Assembly (NCBI GenBank): GCA_963763755.1
Contig: CAVXQE010000012.1
Coordinates: 806,001 to 870,000 of the forward strand
Origin: Gaiellasilicea sp963763755
GTDB lineage: Bacteria > Actinomycetota > Thermoleophilia > Gaiellales > Gaiellaceae
DNA: 64,000 bases
Direction of reading: 5' to 3'
Of this stretch, positions 35,077 to 43,500 are shown piece after piece. The stretch's first letter is position 1; each line of letters opens with the position of its first letter. The notes under the pieces were generated by a model. It ran no database searches. It was not told where the DNA came from and saw nothing but the letters and a program-made list of their open reading frames with translations. A program made the position numbers and the translations under genes.

Positions 35077-36039
35077 ATGGACCGACGAGAGTTCCTGGCA
35101 GCTGCCGCAACCCCGCTCGTGCTCGGCGTGGCTCCGTCCGCATTTGCCAGGCGCTCAGGCGGCCTTCCGCTCGCGCTCGTCACCGCCGACCTCGAGTCGA
35201 GCATCGTCGCGGTCGAGCTTCCGAGCGGCCGCGTCTACCGCCGCCTCCAGACACCCGGCGACCCACGCAGCATCGAGTCGATCGGCGGCACAGGCGCGAT
35301 CGTCGCTCACACCAGCTCGGGGCGGGTGTCGCTGATCGACTCGACCTCGCCGTCCACTCCATCCGAGGGCCGTTCGAGGCGCCGCGCTACACCGCTGTCT
35401 CCGACGACCTGCGCTTCGCCTATGTCACCGACTCGGCGCGCCACGAGGTGGCGATCGTCGACGTGCGCGCCCGCCGGGTCGTCGCGGCGCGTCCCGGTCG
35501 GAGGCCCGGCACGGCATCTCTCGCTCGACGTGCTCGGTCGCCGGCTGTGGGTCGTGCTCGGCAGCAAGAGCGCCGAGATCGCGATCGTCGGCCTCGACCA
35601 TCCGCGAGGCCCCAGGGTGGTCGACCGCATCCGACCACCGTTCCTGGCGCATGACGTCGGCTACGAGCCGCGCGGAGCGCGCGTGTGGGTGACCTCGGGC
35701 GACCGCGGCCGGATCGCGATCTACGACGATCACGGCACGCGGCTCATCCGCACGCTGCGAGGCGACGCGCCTCCGCAACACGTGACCTTCCTCGGCGGCC
35801 GAGCCTTTGTGACGAGCGGCGACGACGCGATCCTGCGGATCCACGCGCTCGACGGCCGGCTGCTGCGCTCGGCTCCGGTGCCGGTCGGCTCGTACAACGT
35901 CGAGGAGGGCTTCGGCATGGTCTTCACGCCGTCGCTCGCCCGGGGGACGCTCTGCACCTTCAGCGCTCGCGGCGCCGCAATCGAGCAGACGCGCGTCGCG
36001 CGGTCGTCCCATGACGCGTGCTTCGTCATGATCGGGTGA
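35077..36039 (+). CDS. Tat-exported beta-propeller protein (two compensating frame changes)
   Basis: A twin-arginine signal MDRREFLAAAATPLVLGVAP predicts folded export. The mature part has propeller blades: LALVTADLESSIVAVELPSG, FAYVTDSARHEVAIVDVRAR, LWVVLGSKSAEIAIVGLDHP, VWVTSGDRGRIAIYDDHGTR and FVTSGDDAILRIHALDGRLL. Frame changes lie near 35340 and 35495. It ends 40 bp before the sigma-factor gene on the same strand, so it may be the first gene of that operon. Ligand unknown. Confidence 0.7.
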   Translation: MDRREFLAAAATPLVLGVAPSAFARRSGGLPLALVTADLESSIVAVELPSGRVYRRLQTPGDPRSIESIGGTGAIVAHTSSGRVSLIDSTSPSTPSEGRSRRRATPLSPTTCASPMSPTRRATRWRSSTCAPAGSSRRVPVGGPARHLSLDVLGRRLWVVLGSKSAEIAIVGLDHPRGPRVVDRIRPPFLAHDVGYEPRGARVWVTSGDRGRIAIYDDHGTRLIRTLRGDAPPQHVTFLGGRAFVTSGDDAILRIHALDGRLLRSAPVPVGSYNVEEGFGMVFTPSLARGTLCTFSARGAAIEQTRVARSSHDACFVMIG

Positions 36040-36079
36040 GTCGGGACCTCGTGGACGGCGACGGCCGTACAGTCAGCGG

Positions 36080-36590
36080 ATGGCCGCCGGCCGCGACGAG
36101 CGCGCCTTCGTGCGCGCGGCGCAGCGAGGGTCCGCTTCGGGAATCGAGGCGCTCTTCCGGCTGCACTGGCCCGAGCGCCTACCGCGCCGCGTATCTCGTC
36201 GTGCACGACTCGGGCGCAGCCGAGGACATCGCACAGGAGTCGTTCCTCGCCGCCGTCCGCAACCTCGACCGCTTCGACCGCCGCCGCCCCTTCGGGCCCT
36301 GGCTCCACCGGATCGTCGTCAACCGCGCGATCGACTGGACGCGGGCGCGGACGCTGCGCGGCGAAGCCGAGCTGCACGAGGCCTTCGCGGCTCCCGAGCA
36401 GGCGGGCTCGCTCGACGGATCGCTGCTCGCCGCGCTCGCAGCCCTCCCGCCCGAGCATCGAGCCGTGATCGTCCTTCGTCATCTGCTCGAGTACACGCCC
36501 GGCGAGATCTCGGAGCTGCTCGGCCTCCCGCGCGGGACGGTCAACTCGCGCCTCCGCCGAGGACTCGACTCGTTGAAGGAGACGGTGTGA
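36080..36590 (+). CDS. ECF-type RNA polymerase sigma factor (one frame change)
   Basis: Extracytoplasmic-function sigma factor of about 170 residues. Region 2 reads YRAAYLVVHDSGAAEDIAQE and SFLAAVRNLDRFDRRRPFGP. Region 4 reads LPPEHRAVIVLRHLLEYTPG with the helix-turn-helix ISELLGLPRGTVNSRLRRGL. A frame change near 36178 splits the first 30 residues from region 2. The stop overlaps the next gene's start as GTGA, the usual coupling of an ECF sigma with its anti-sigma. Its target promoters cannot be read here. Confidence 0.9.
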
Positions 36591-37516
36591 AGCGCGAGCT
36601 CGAGCAGATCGAGATCCCGAACGAGCACGAGGCGCGCGTGCGCTCGCTCGCCGTCGTGCGCGAGGCGTTCGCGGAACGCGAGCCGCAGCCGCGGCGCCGC
36701 TCCTGGAAGCCGCTCGCGGCGATCGCGATCGCGCTCGTCGTCGTCGCCGGCCTGCTGAGCCCGCCCGGGCGGGCGGTGCTCGACGACATCCGCGAGGTGG
36801 TCGGGGTCGAGAAGGCGCAGCCGGCCCTCTTCTCGCTGCCTGCGCCCGGACGGCTGCTCGTCACCGCCGACTCCGGCGCCTGGGTCGTCGAGGAGGACGG
36901 CTCGAAGCGGCTTCTCGGCAACTATCGCGAGGCCTCGTGGTCTCCGTTCGGCCGCTTCGTCGTCGCGTCGCGCGTGAACGAGCTGGTCGCGCTCACCCCG
37001 CGAGGAGATGTGCGCTGGTCGGTCGCCCGGCCGAACGTCCGCTTCCCGCGCTGGGGCGGCACGGAGACGGACACGCGCATCGCCTATCTCTCTCGCGGGC
37101 AGCTGCGCGTGGTCGGCGGCGACGGCAAGGGTGACCGGCTGATCGATCGGCAGGCAGCAGCAGCGGCACCGGTCTGGCAGCCTGGGCGCGGACATCGCCT
37201 GGCCTACACCCGGACCGACGGATCGGTGCGAGTGGTCGACGTCGACACGCGGACGGTTCTGGATCGTGACGCGCCGCAGGCGCTGGCGGAGCAAAGCTCG
37301 GCACGGAAGATCCTGCTGCGGACGATCGGATCCGGCCGCTTCGACCAGCCGGTCCTGTCGCCCGACGGCCGCTGGCTCGCCGTCGGCTCGCCCGACGCCG
37401 ACCAGTTCGTCTTCCTGGGGGTCGGCCGGCGGCAGATCCGCGCCGTCTCGAACGTGTCGAGCCAGTTCCGCTCGCGGTCGTTTCCTACGATCAGCGGCTG
37501 GTGCTGCGCGCCCTGA
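36587..37516 (+). CDS. Membrane-anchored beta-propeller, probable anti-sigma partner
   Basis: 309 residues: a 45-residue cytoplasmic N-terminus (EIPNEHEARVRSLAVVREAF), one membrane helix (PLAAIAIALVVVAGLLSPPG), then an outside domain of propeller-like strands (LLVTADSGAWVVEEDGSKRL, HRLAYTRTDGSVRVVDVDTR, SPDGRWLAVGSPDADQFVFL). It ends in FPTISGWCCAP with a vicinal Cys pair. Coupled by GTGA to the sigma gene, it sits where an anti-sigma factor would be; no ZAS zinc motif is seen, so the role is inference. The paired cysteines suggest a redox-active end. The redoxin gene starts 20 bp later. Confidence 0.65.
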   Translation: MKRELEQIEIPNEHEARVRSLAVVREAFAEREPQPRRRSWKPLAAIAIALVVVAGLLSPPGRAVLDDIREVVGVEKAQPALFSLPAPGRLLVTADSGAWVVEEDGSKRLLGNYREASWSPFGRFVVASRVNELVALTPRGDVRWSVARPNVRFPRWGGTETDTRIAYLSRGQLRVVGGDGKGDRLIDRQAAAAAPVWQPGRGHRLAYTRTDGSVRVVDVDTRTVLDRDAPQALAEQSSARKILLRTIGSGRFDQPVLSPDGRWLAVGSPDADQFVFLGVGRRQIRAVSNVSSQFRSRSFPTISGWCCAP

Positions 37517-37536
37517 CCGTCCAGTAGATTCGGGGC

Positions 37537-37968
37537 GTGTTCTGGTTCGACAACGGCAAGGAAGCCGAGCTGGACGAGCTGCTCGAGGACGGCCCCGTCC
37601 TGCTGCTCTTCTACCTCTTCGACTGGTCACCGACATGAACGCAGGAGCTGCGACTCCTGCGTGACAGGAGCGACGAGTTCTTGATCGCCGGCGTGCGCGT
37701 CTTCGGCGTCTCGCGCGATTCGCACTGGTCGCACCGCGCCTGGAAGCAGACGCTCGACGTCGACGTCCCACTGCTGTCGGACTGGAACGGCTCGCTCGCG
37801 AAGCAGTTCGGCGCCTCACGCGTCTGGAGGTGGATGAAGGGCGTGCCGAGGAGGAGCGCATTCCTGGTCGGGAAGGACGGTACGGTGCTCGGATCGTGGC
37901 GGTACGAGGACTCGGAGGTGCCCGACTTCGACGAGCTGCTCGCGGCCGCGCTGGCGTTGCCGGACTAG
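37537..37968 (+). CDS. Peroxiredoxin-like redoxin with in-frame TGA at the peroxidatic position (probable selenoprotein)
   Basis: Read through TGA 37636-37638, the gene gives 143 residues with Sec34. Upstream: FWFDNGKEAELDELLEDGPV and LLLFYLFDWSPT. Downstream in the same frame: TQELRLLRDRSDEFLIAGVR, VFGVSRDSHWSHRAWKQTLD, VPLLSDWNGSLAKQFGASRV. AhpC/TSA-type redoxins read SPTCT or SPVCT here, so the TGA replaces the peroxidatic Cys codon. No frame shift is needed. A stem-loop starts right after the TGA. GTG 37537 is chosen as it precedes the conserved strand by the usual distance. It follows the propeller/sigma genes by 20 bp. An ordinary annotation would give a 33-residue stub and a truncated second ORF. 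Confidence 0.85.
37639..37670 (+). promoter_or_regulatory. Candidate bacterial SECIS element
   Basis: Directly after the TGA, acgcaggag (37639-37647) and ctcctgcgt (37654-37662) form a perfect 9-bp stem with loop ctgcga. The same ctcctg (37654-37659) can instead pair with caggag (37665-37670) around loop cgtga. The second form puts its apical loop 21 nt after the TGA with G in the first two loop positions, as bacterial SECIS rules ask. The two folds exclude each other. Confidence 0.65.
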
Positions 37969-39383
37969 CGGTCGCCCTCTACCTCGGCGCGGGGCTGCTC
38001 GCCACCTCGCCGACCGTCTTCGAGACAGATCACTTCCTCGGCTACGGCGCTCCGCGCGAGGGGCGCGTCACGCCGGGCGACCATCTGCAGACCGCCTACA
38101 ACCTCTGGCTGCCGGGCCACCAGCTGGCGCGCGGCGAGGCGCCGTGGCTCGACCCGTACAGCTTCCAGCCCGAGGTCGAGCCGCGTGTCAATTTCGCCGG
38201 CTGGCCGTTCGCCGCCGTCTTCGGCCCGCTCCAGGCCCTGTTCGGCACCGTCGTCGGCTGGAATCTCTTCATCCTCCTGACCTACGTCGGTGCGGGAGGG
38301 CTCACCGCGCTCTGGCTGCGAGCGCTCGGGCTCCCGCTCCCCGCGGCGCTCGTCGGCGGGCTCGCTTTCACGCTCGCGCCGTATCGCGTCGCCCAGTCCA
38401 CCGGGCATCTCCTCGGTCCGATCTCGATGCTCCTCCCGCTCGCGCTCTACGGGGTCGAGCGGCGCCTGGGCTGGCTTGCGGCCGCAGCGCTCGCCTCGAT
38501 TCCGCTCTCGGGCCAGGTGCACCTCGCGCTCGGCGCGATTCCCTTCGTGCTCGCCTACGCGATCGCGCGCGGGCGGCCGTGGCTCGGAGGCGTCGCCGCG
38601 GGCGCCGGCGTGGGCGGCGGTGCGATCGTCTGGGCGCTCTCGTTGCGGGACGCGGCGGAGCGGCCGTTCTCGGAGGTGGGGCGCTACTCGGCCACGCTCG
38701 GCGACTTCGTGTCGCGGCGGCCGGACGAGTTCGAGCGGTTCATCTACCTCGGCTGGCTCCTCCCCGTGCTCGCCCTCGCCGGCCTGGGGTGCTTGTGTTT
38801 CAGAAACACAATCTCCTCCTCGCGCCGGCTCGCGCTCGTGTTCGGGCTCGGAACGGTCGTGCCCTGCCTGCTCGCGCTGGGGGAGAATCTGCCCGGCTAC
38901 GGCTTGCTCTGGCGGAATACGCCCCTGCATGCCACCCGCGTGCCGGAGCGAATGCTCCCCATCGCCTGCCTCTGCCTGGCCGCGCTCGCGGCCGCTGCGA
39001 TCGCTTGTGTTTCAGAAACACAAGCTCGCTCGCGGCTCGTCGCTGCGGTCGCGCTGGTGCTCGTCGCGGCCGACCTGTGGGTGCCGCTGTACGACCCGCT
39101 GAACGCCGACGAGGGGAACGCCGTCTACGCCCGAGTTGCGGCCGCGCCGCCCGGCCGCCTGCTCGAGGTGCCCGTTCTGGCACCGGACGTCTATGCGGGC
39201 AGCGTCTACCTCTACTACGCGATGCAGGCTCCGCGAGAGCGGCCGCTCGGGTACTCGACCGCAGCGCCGCCGGAGGCATTTCAAGCAGCGCGTCAGCTGC
39301 CGGCACGCGCGAAGGAACTCGGCGTGAGGGTCATCGTCCCGTTCCGAGACGGCGTCCCGCGCGGGCCTACGATCGTCCCGTGA
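37896..39383 (+). CDS. Large polytopic membrane protein, glycosyltransferase-C/YfhO-like
   Basis: About 495 residues with roughly ten membrane helices (VAGLAVALYLGAGLLATSP, VVGWNLFILLTYVGAGGLTA, LPAALVGGLAFTLAPYRVAQ and others). An early outside loop holds DHLQTAYNLWLPGHQLARGE, which resembles the acidic loop of lipid-linked sugar GT-C enzymes. The C-terminal outside part (LLEVPVLAPDVYAGSVYLYY) is like YfhO/PMT proteins. GTG 37896 is the nearest start and overlaps the redoxin by 73 nt; no better start is visible. Two copies of a palindromic element lie in its coding sequence at 38791 and 39003. Confidence 0.6.
   Translation: MAVRGLGGARLRRAARGRAGVAGLAVALYLGAGLLATSPTVFETDHFLGYGAPREGRVTPGDHLQTAYNLWLPGHQLARGEAPWLDPYSFQPEVEPRVNFAGWPFAAVFGPLQALFGTVVGWNLFILLTYVGAGGLTALWLRALGLPLPAALVGGLAFTLAPYRVAQSTGHLLGPISMLLPLALYGVERRLGWLAAAALASIPLSGQVHLALGAIPFVLAYAIARGRPWLGGVAAGAGVGGGAIVWALSLRDAAERPFSEVGRYSATLGDFVSRRPDEFERFIYLGWLLPVLALAGLGCLCFRNTISSSRRLALVFGLGTVVPCLLALGENLPGYGLLWRNTPLHATRVPERMLPIACLCLAALAAAAIACVSETQARSRLVAAVALVLVAADLWVPLYDPLNADEGNAVYARVAAAPPGRLLEVPVLAPDVYAGSVYLYYAMQAPRERPLGYSTAAPPEAFQAARQLPARAKELGVRVIVPFRDGVPRGPTIVP
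38791..38811. repeat. Palindromic repeat element, copy 1 (inside a coding sequence)
   Basis: Core ttgtgtttcagaaacacaa is a 9-bp inverted repeat around a central A, preceded by gc. In this copy the gene reads it as CLCFRNT. Copy 2 is at 39003-39025. Confidence 0.75.
39003..39025. repeat. Palindromic repeat element, copy 2 (inside the same coding sequence)
   Basis: The same 19-nt core as copy 1, extended by gc on one side and gc on the other so that the palindrome covers 23 nt with 11-bp arms. Here the gene reads it in a different frame as ACVSETQA. Identity at DNA but not protein level points to an inserted DNA element. Confidence 0.75.
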
Positions 39384-39422
39384 TCGAGCACACGATCCTC
39401 GACGGTCGCCGGCGGATCGAGC

Positions 39423-39677
39423 TCACGGTCTGACCACCCAACGCGCCCTGAACTCGCGCGCCCGCGCCTGCAGGTCCCCGAGCAGCGACTCGAGCTCGTC
39501 GAGATCCGGGCGGAGCTCGTTCACCTCGCGCAAGGCGTCCGCGATCTCGGCGAGCGAGCTGGTGGGATCGGACGAGAGCGCCTCGAGCCGCTGCTCCGAG
39601 CGCTGGAGCTGACCGCCGAGGATCAGCTCACACGCCCGGCCCTCCTCGGCGAGCTTCCGCAACTCCGCCTCGGTCAC
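39423..39677 (-). CDS. Small helical protein of unknown function
   Basis: From GTG 39677, 84 residues that are almost wholly helix-forming and charged: LRKLAEEGRACELILGGQLQ, SLAEIADALREVNELRPDLD and ELESLLGDLQARAREFRARW, consistent with a coiled coil. The same frame stays open and coding-like upstream to the fabI stop (PIAETLDSALKERLRAVVQD). A good AGAGAGGGA sits before an ATC codon there, so the real start may be further upstream and non-standard. It follows fabI on the same strand. Confidence 0.55.
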   Translation of the reverse strand: MTEAELRKLAEEGRACELILGGQLQRSEQRLEALSSDPTSSLAEIADALREVNELRPDLDELESLLGDLQARAREFRARWVVRP

Positions 39678-39752
39678 GGGCTCATCCTGGACGACGGCGC
39701 GGAGCCGTTCCTTCAGCGCGGAGTCCAGCGTCTCGGCGATCGGTTTCCCTCT

Positions 39753-40529
39753 CTACATCCCCATCGAGTGGTACCCCGAGTCGACGTACAGCGTCGTCCC
39801 GGTGACGTTCTTCGCTTCGTCCGAAAGCAGGTAGGCGGAGGCCGCCGCCACGTCGTCGGCGTCGATGTGGCGGCGCAACGGCGCGCGCTCCACGAACATC
39901 GACTCCATCTCCGTGAAGCCGGCGATCGACCGCGCGGCGAGGGTGCGCACCGGCCCGGCCGAGATCGCGTTCACCCGGATCTCCTTCTCACCCAGATCCC
40001 ACGCGAGGTACTTGACGGAGGCGTCGAGCGTCGCTTTCGCGACGCCCATCACGTTGTAGTGCGGCACCGCGCGCTCGCCGCCGAGATAGGTCATCGTCAC
40101 GATCGAGCCGCCGCCGGCCGCGGTCATCAGCGGCTCGGCCGCGCGCGAGGCGGCCACGAGCGAGTAGGCGCTGATGTCGACCGCCATCCAGAAGCGGTCG
40201 CGGGGCGTGTCGGTGAACCGGCCCTCGAGATCCTCGGCGGCGGCGAACGCAACCGAGTGGACGAGAAGGTCGAGCTTCCCGTCCCAGGCCTCGGCGGTCT
40301 CCTTGAAGACGCGCTCGATGTCCTCGTCCGCCCGCACGTCGCACGCAGTCACGAGCTTCGAGTCGACAGACGCAGCAAGGTCGCGCACGTTTCCCTCGAT
40401 CCGCTCGCCCTGGAACGTGAAGGCCAGCTCCGCTCCCTCGGCCGCGAGCCGGCGCGCGATCGCCCACGCGATCGATCTCTTGTTCGCGACTCCGAGAACG
40501 AGCGCACGCTTGCCGTCGAATCTGCCCAC
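39753..40529 (-). CDS. fabI: Enoyl-[acyl-carrier-protein] reductase (NADH)
   Basis: FabI of fatty acid synthesis, reducing the trans-2 double bond of acyl-ACP. 258 residues from GTG 40529. The N-terminus RFDGKRALVLGVANKRSIAW is the FabI-type nucleotide loop. HSVAFAAAEDLEGRF is the substrate loop. The catalytic Y-x6-K is HYNVMGVAKATLD (Tyr and Lys present), and VNAISAGPVRTLAARSI follows. Intact frame. It is divergent from the subtilase with about 50 bp between starts. Confidence 0.96.
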   Translation of the reverse strand: MGRFDGKRALVLGVANKRSIAWAIARRLAAEGAELAFTFQGERIEGNVRDLAASVDSKLVTACDVRADEDIERVFKETAEAWDGKLDLLVHSVAFAAAEDLEGRFTDTPRDRFWMAVDISAYSLVAASRAAEPLMTAAGGGSIVTMTYLGGERAVPHYNVMGVAKATLDASVKYLAWDLGEKEIRVNAISAGPVRTLAARSIAGFTEMESMFVERAPLRRHIDADDVAAASAYLLSDEAKNVTGTTLYVDSGYHSMGM

Positions 40530-40578
40530 GGCGGCGAGTCTAGAACAGGGCTGCCATTTGGCGGGTACTCTGGCGTTC

Positions 40579-43500
40579 GTGCGCCGCCTCGCTGGATCGA
40601 TCGCCCTCGTCGGGGCGCTCACGCTCACCGCGACTTCTGCGGCCGCCCTGCAGCCGATCCAACGGCGACACGGCGAGGTCGTGATCCCACGTGTGCGGGC
40701 CGGGACGATCACCGTGCCGACCGCTCATCGCCGCGGCCGGATCACGGTGATCCTCACACTGGCCGACCCGCCGCTCGCTGCGTACTCCCGCACGCTCACG
40801 GGCACGAGCTCGAGCAGCCGGCTGAGCACGTCGAGCCTGGCGTCGAAGGCGTACGTCGCGAAGCTCCAGCGCGCGCAGCGAGCTGCTGCCGCGACGTTGA
40901 AGCGCGCGATTCCCGAGGCCACCGTCCGGCGGAACTACACGATCCTGCTCAACGGCATGGCCGTCGACCTGCCTGCAACCGAGCTCGCGCGGGCGGCGAA
41001 GCTCTCGTTCGCGCGCAAGCTCTATCCGAGCTACCGGTACACCCTGGCGCTCGACCGCAGCCCGGGCCTGATCGGCGCCGGTGGCGCTGGAGGCATCGGC
41101 GGCGCGACGGGCGGTGACGGAGTGAAGATCGCGGTGGTCGACGACGGCGTCGATCCCGCGAACAGGTTCTTCGCGCCGGAAGGGTTCAGCTACCCGGCCG
41201 GCTTCCCGAAGGGCGGCCGGAAGTGGACGACACCGAAAGTGATCGTCGCGCGCTCCTTCGTCGGCACCGGCGCGGACGACAAGACCCGTCTGGCGCTCGA
41301 CCCTGACGCCTCGTTCCACGGCACGCACGTCGCAGGAATCGCGGCGGGCAATGCGGGCACCACCGCCCCCGCCGGCGCAGACCACCCTGAGACGCCGGGA
41401 CTGTCCGGTGTCGCTCCGCGGGCGCAGATCGGGAACTACCGGGTGTTCAACGTCCCCACACCTGCCGGCCACGTGGGCAACACGCCTGAGATCGTCGCCG
41501 CGTTCGAGGCAGCGGTCCGCGACGGCATGGACGTGATCAACTTCTCGGGCGGCGGCCCGCAGGTCGATCCGGCGAGCGATGCGATCATCGAAGCGGTCCG
41601 GAACGTCGCTGCCGCCGGCGTCGTCCCGGTGATCTCCGCCGGCAACGACCGCGATGACTACGGCCTCGGGTCAGCAGGCTCGCCCGGGACCGCCCCGGAC
41701 GCGATCTCGGTTGCCGCGGTCTCCAATTCCCACGTCTACGGGCCGGCGCTCACCGTCACGGCTCCCGGAGCTGCAGACCCGCTGACCCATGTCCCGTTCG
41801 TCCGCACCGGCTCGACGCCGCCGGCCTGGGCGAATGCCGACCAGCAGCTCGTCGACGTGGGCACGATCATGGGCACGAACAGCGCTCCGGTGCCCCGCGA
41901 CCTCTGCGGGCCGGCCGGGAACCTCAACGGCGGCACGTCTCCGCTTCCCGCGGGCTCGCTGAGCGGGGCGATCGCACTGGTCTCGCGGGGGAACTGCACG
42001 TTCGCGATCAAGGCCGCACGCGTGCGTGCCGCCGGCGCGGTCGGAATCGTCCTCGTCGACAACCGGCCCGGCGAGGCGAACGGAGTCCCGGTCCAGCTCG
42101 CCGTCCCGAGCGGAATGATCTCCGACTTCGACGGCTCTGCCCTGCGCTCCTATCTGGCGAGTCGCGGCGGGCGGACGGCGATCCGGGTCAGCCGGGATCC
42201 TCAGGAGCTGAACACGAGCCGCAGCGGCATCGTCACGAGCTTCTCGTCCGGCGGGCTGACGGCCTTCGGACACCAGCTGAAGCCGGACGTCGGCGCACCG
42301 GGCGCGCAGATCCTCTCGGCCACGCTCAAGAACTTCGGCGGCCCCTTCGCCGTCTTCGACGGAACGAGCATGGCCGCGCCGCACGTCGCCGGCGCTGCCG
42401 CCCTCCTCCTCCAGCACCATCCGGGCTGGACCGCCGGTCAGGTCAAGTCGGCGCTCGTGTCCACCGCTGCGACCGCCTGGGCGGACACGGCGCGCACGGT
42501 CGAGGCGCCGGTGCTCACGGCCGGCTCTGGGCTGATCAACGTCGTCGCCGCGAACGATCCGAAGCTCTTCACGGATCCGGTGTCGCTCTCGTATGCGGAC
42601 CTGAACGTGACCAGCGGTGCCGCGTCGAAGTCGCTCCTGCTCGCGGTCGCTGATGCAGGCGACGGGGCCGGAACCTGGACCGTGGAGGTGAAGCCGCAGG
42701 CGAATCCGAGCGGCGTCCAGATCATCGTGCCCGGCACGCTCACGATCGCTCCCGGCGGCGACCTGCAGGTGCCCGTCACGGCGCGTGCGGCCGCGGACGC
42801 CGGCCTCGGCGAGGCGTACGGCTTCCTGCTGTTGCGCCGTGGCGACGTCGTCCGGAAGGTCGCGTACGCGATGCTCGTCACGCGGCCGGGGCTCGCGCAA
42901 GCCCCGATCCTGCAGCTGGGACTGGCCCAGACGGGCGACACCCGCAAGGGCGTCTCGCACGCCTCGGCCTACCGCTATCCCGCTGCTGCCTTCGGCCCCG
43001 CGGCGAACTACGTCGGCACGCCGGTGAACGAGGACGGCGCCGAGGCGCTCTACCGGATCCGAATCGACGAGCCGGCTGTCAACGTCGGCGCCGCCGTGAT
43101 CTTCTCCACGCCCGGCTCTCTGGTTCATCCCTGGCTGCTCGGTTCGCCGGACGAGAACGACGTCCAGGGATACGCAGGCACTCCGGTCAACGTCAACAAC
43201 CTGACGCTCGACTTCCCGCTCGACATCGGCGCCGCGGCGACCGTCTTCCCACGCACGAAGGCGTACTACGTCGCGGTCGACTCGGGTCGCGACCAGTTCA
43301 CAGGGCGTTCGCTCGGCGGCGAGTACCTCCTCCGGGCCTGGGTAGACGACGTTCAGCCCCCGGTCCTCGGTCTGATCACGAACCGCGTGGCGGCCGGCCG
43401 GCCGACCCTCGCCCTTCGCGTGCTCGATCTCGGCGCCGGGGTCGACCCGTTCTCGCTCGTGGTCGGCTACGGCCAGGCGCTCGTCGCCGCCGCCGCCTAC

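Noticed and set aside
37636..37638. TGA in the redoxin as a plain stop or pseudogene mark
   Set aside because: Both halves are conserved in one frame and the codon falls exactly on the peroxidatic Cys, with stem-loops just after it. A TGC to TGA read error stays possible and is stated as the refuting test.
40174..40578. N-terminal extension of the subtilase frame
   Set aside because: Antisense to fabI; a signal peptide begins at GTG 40579.
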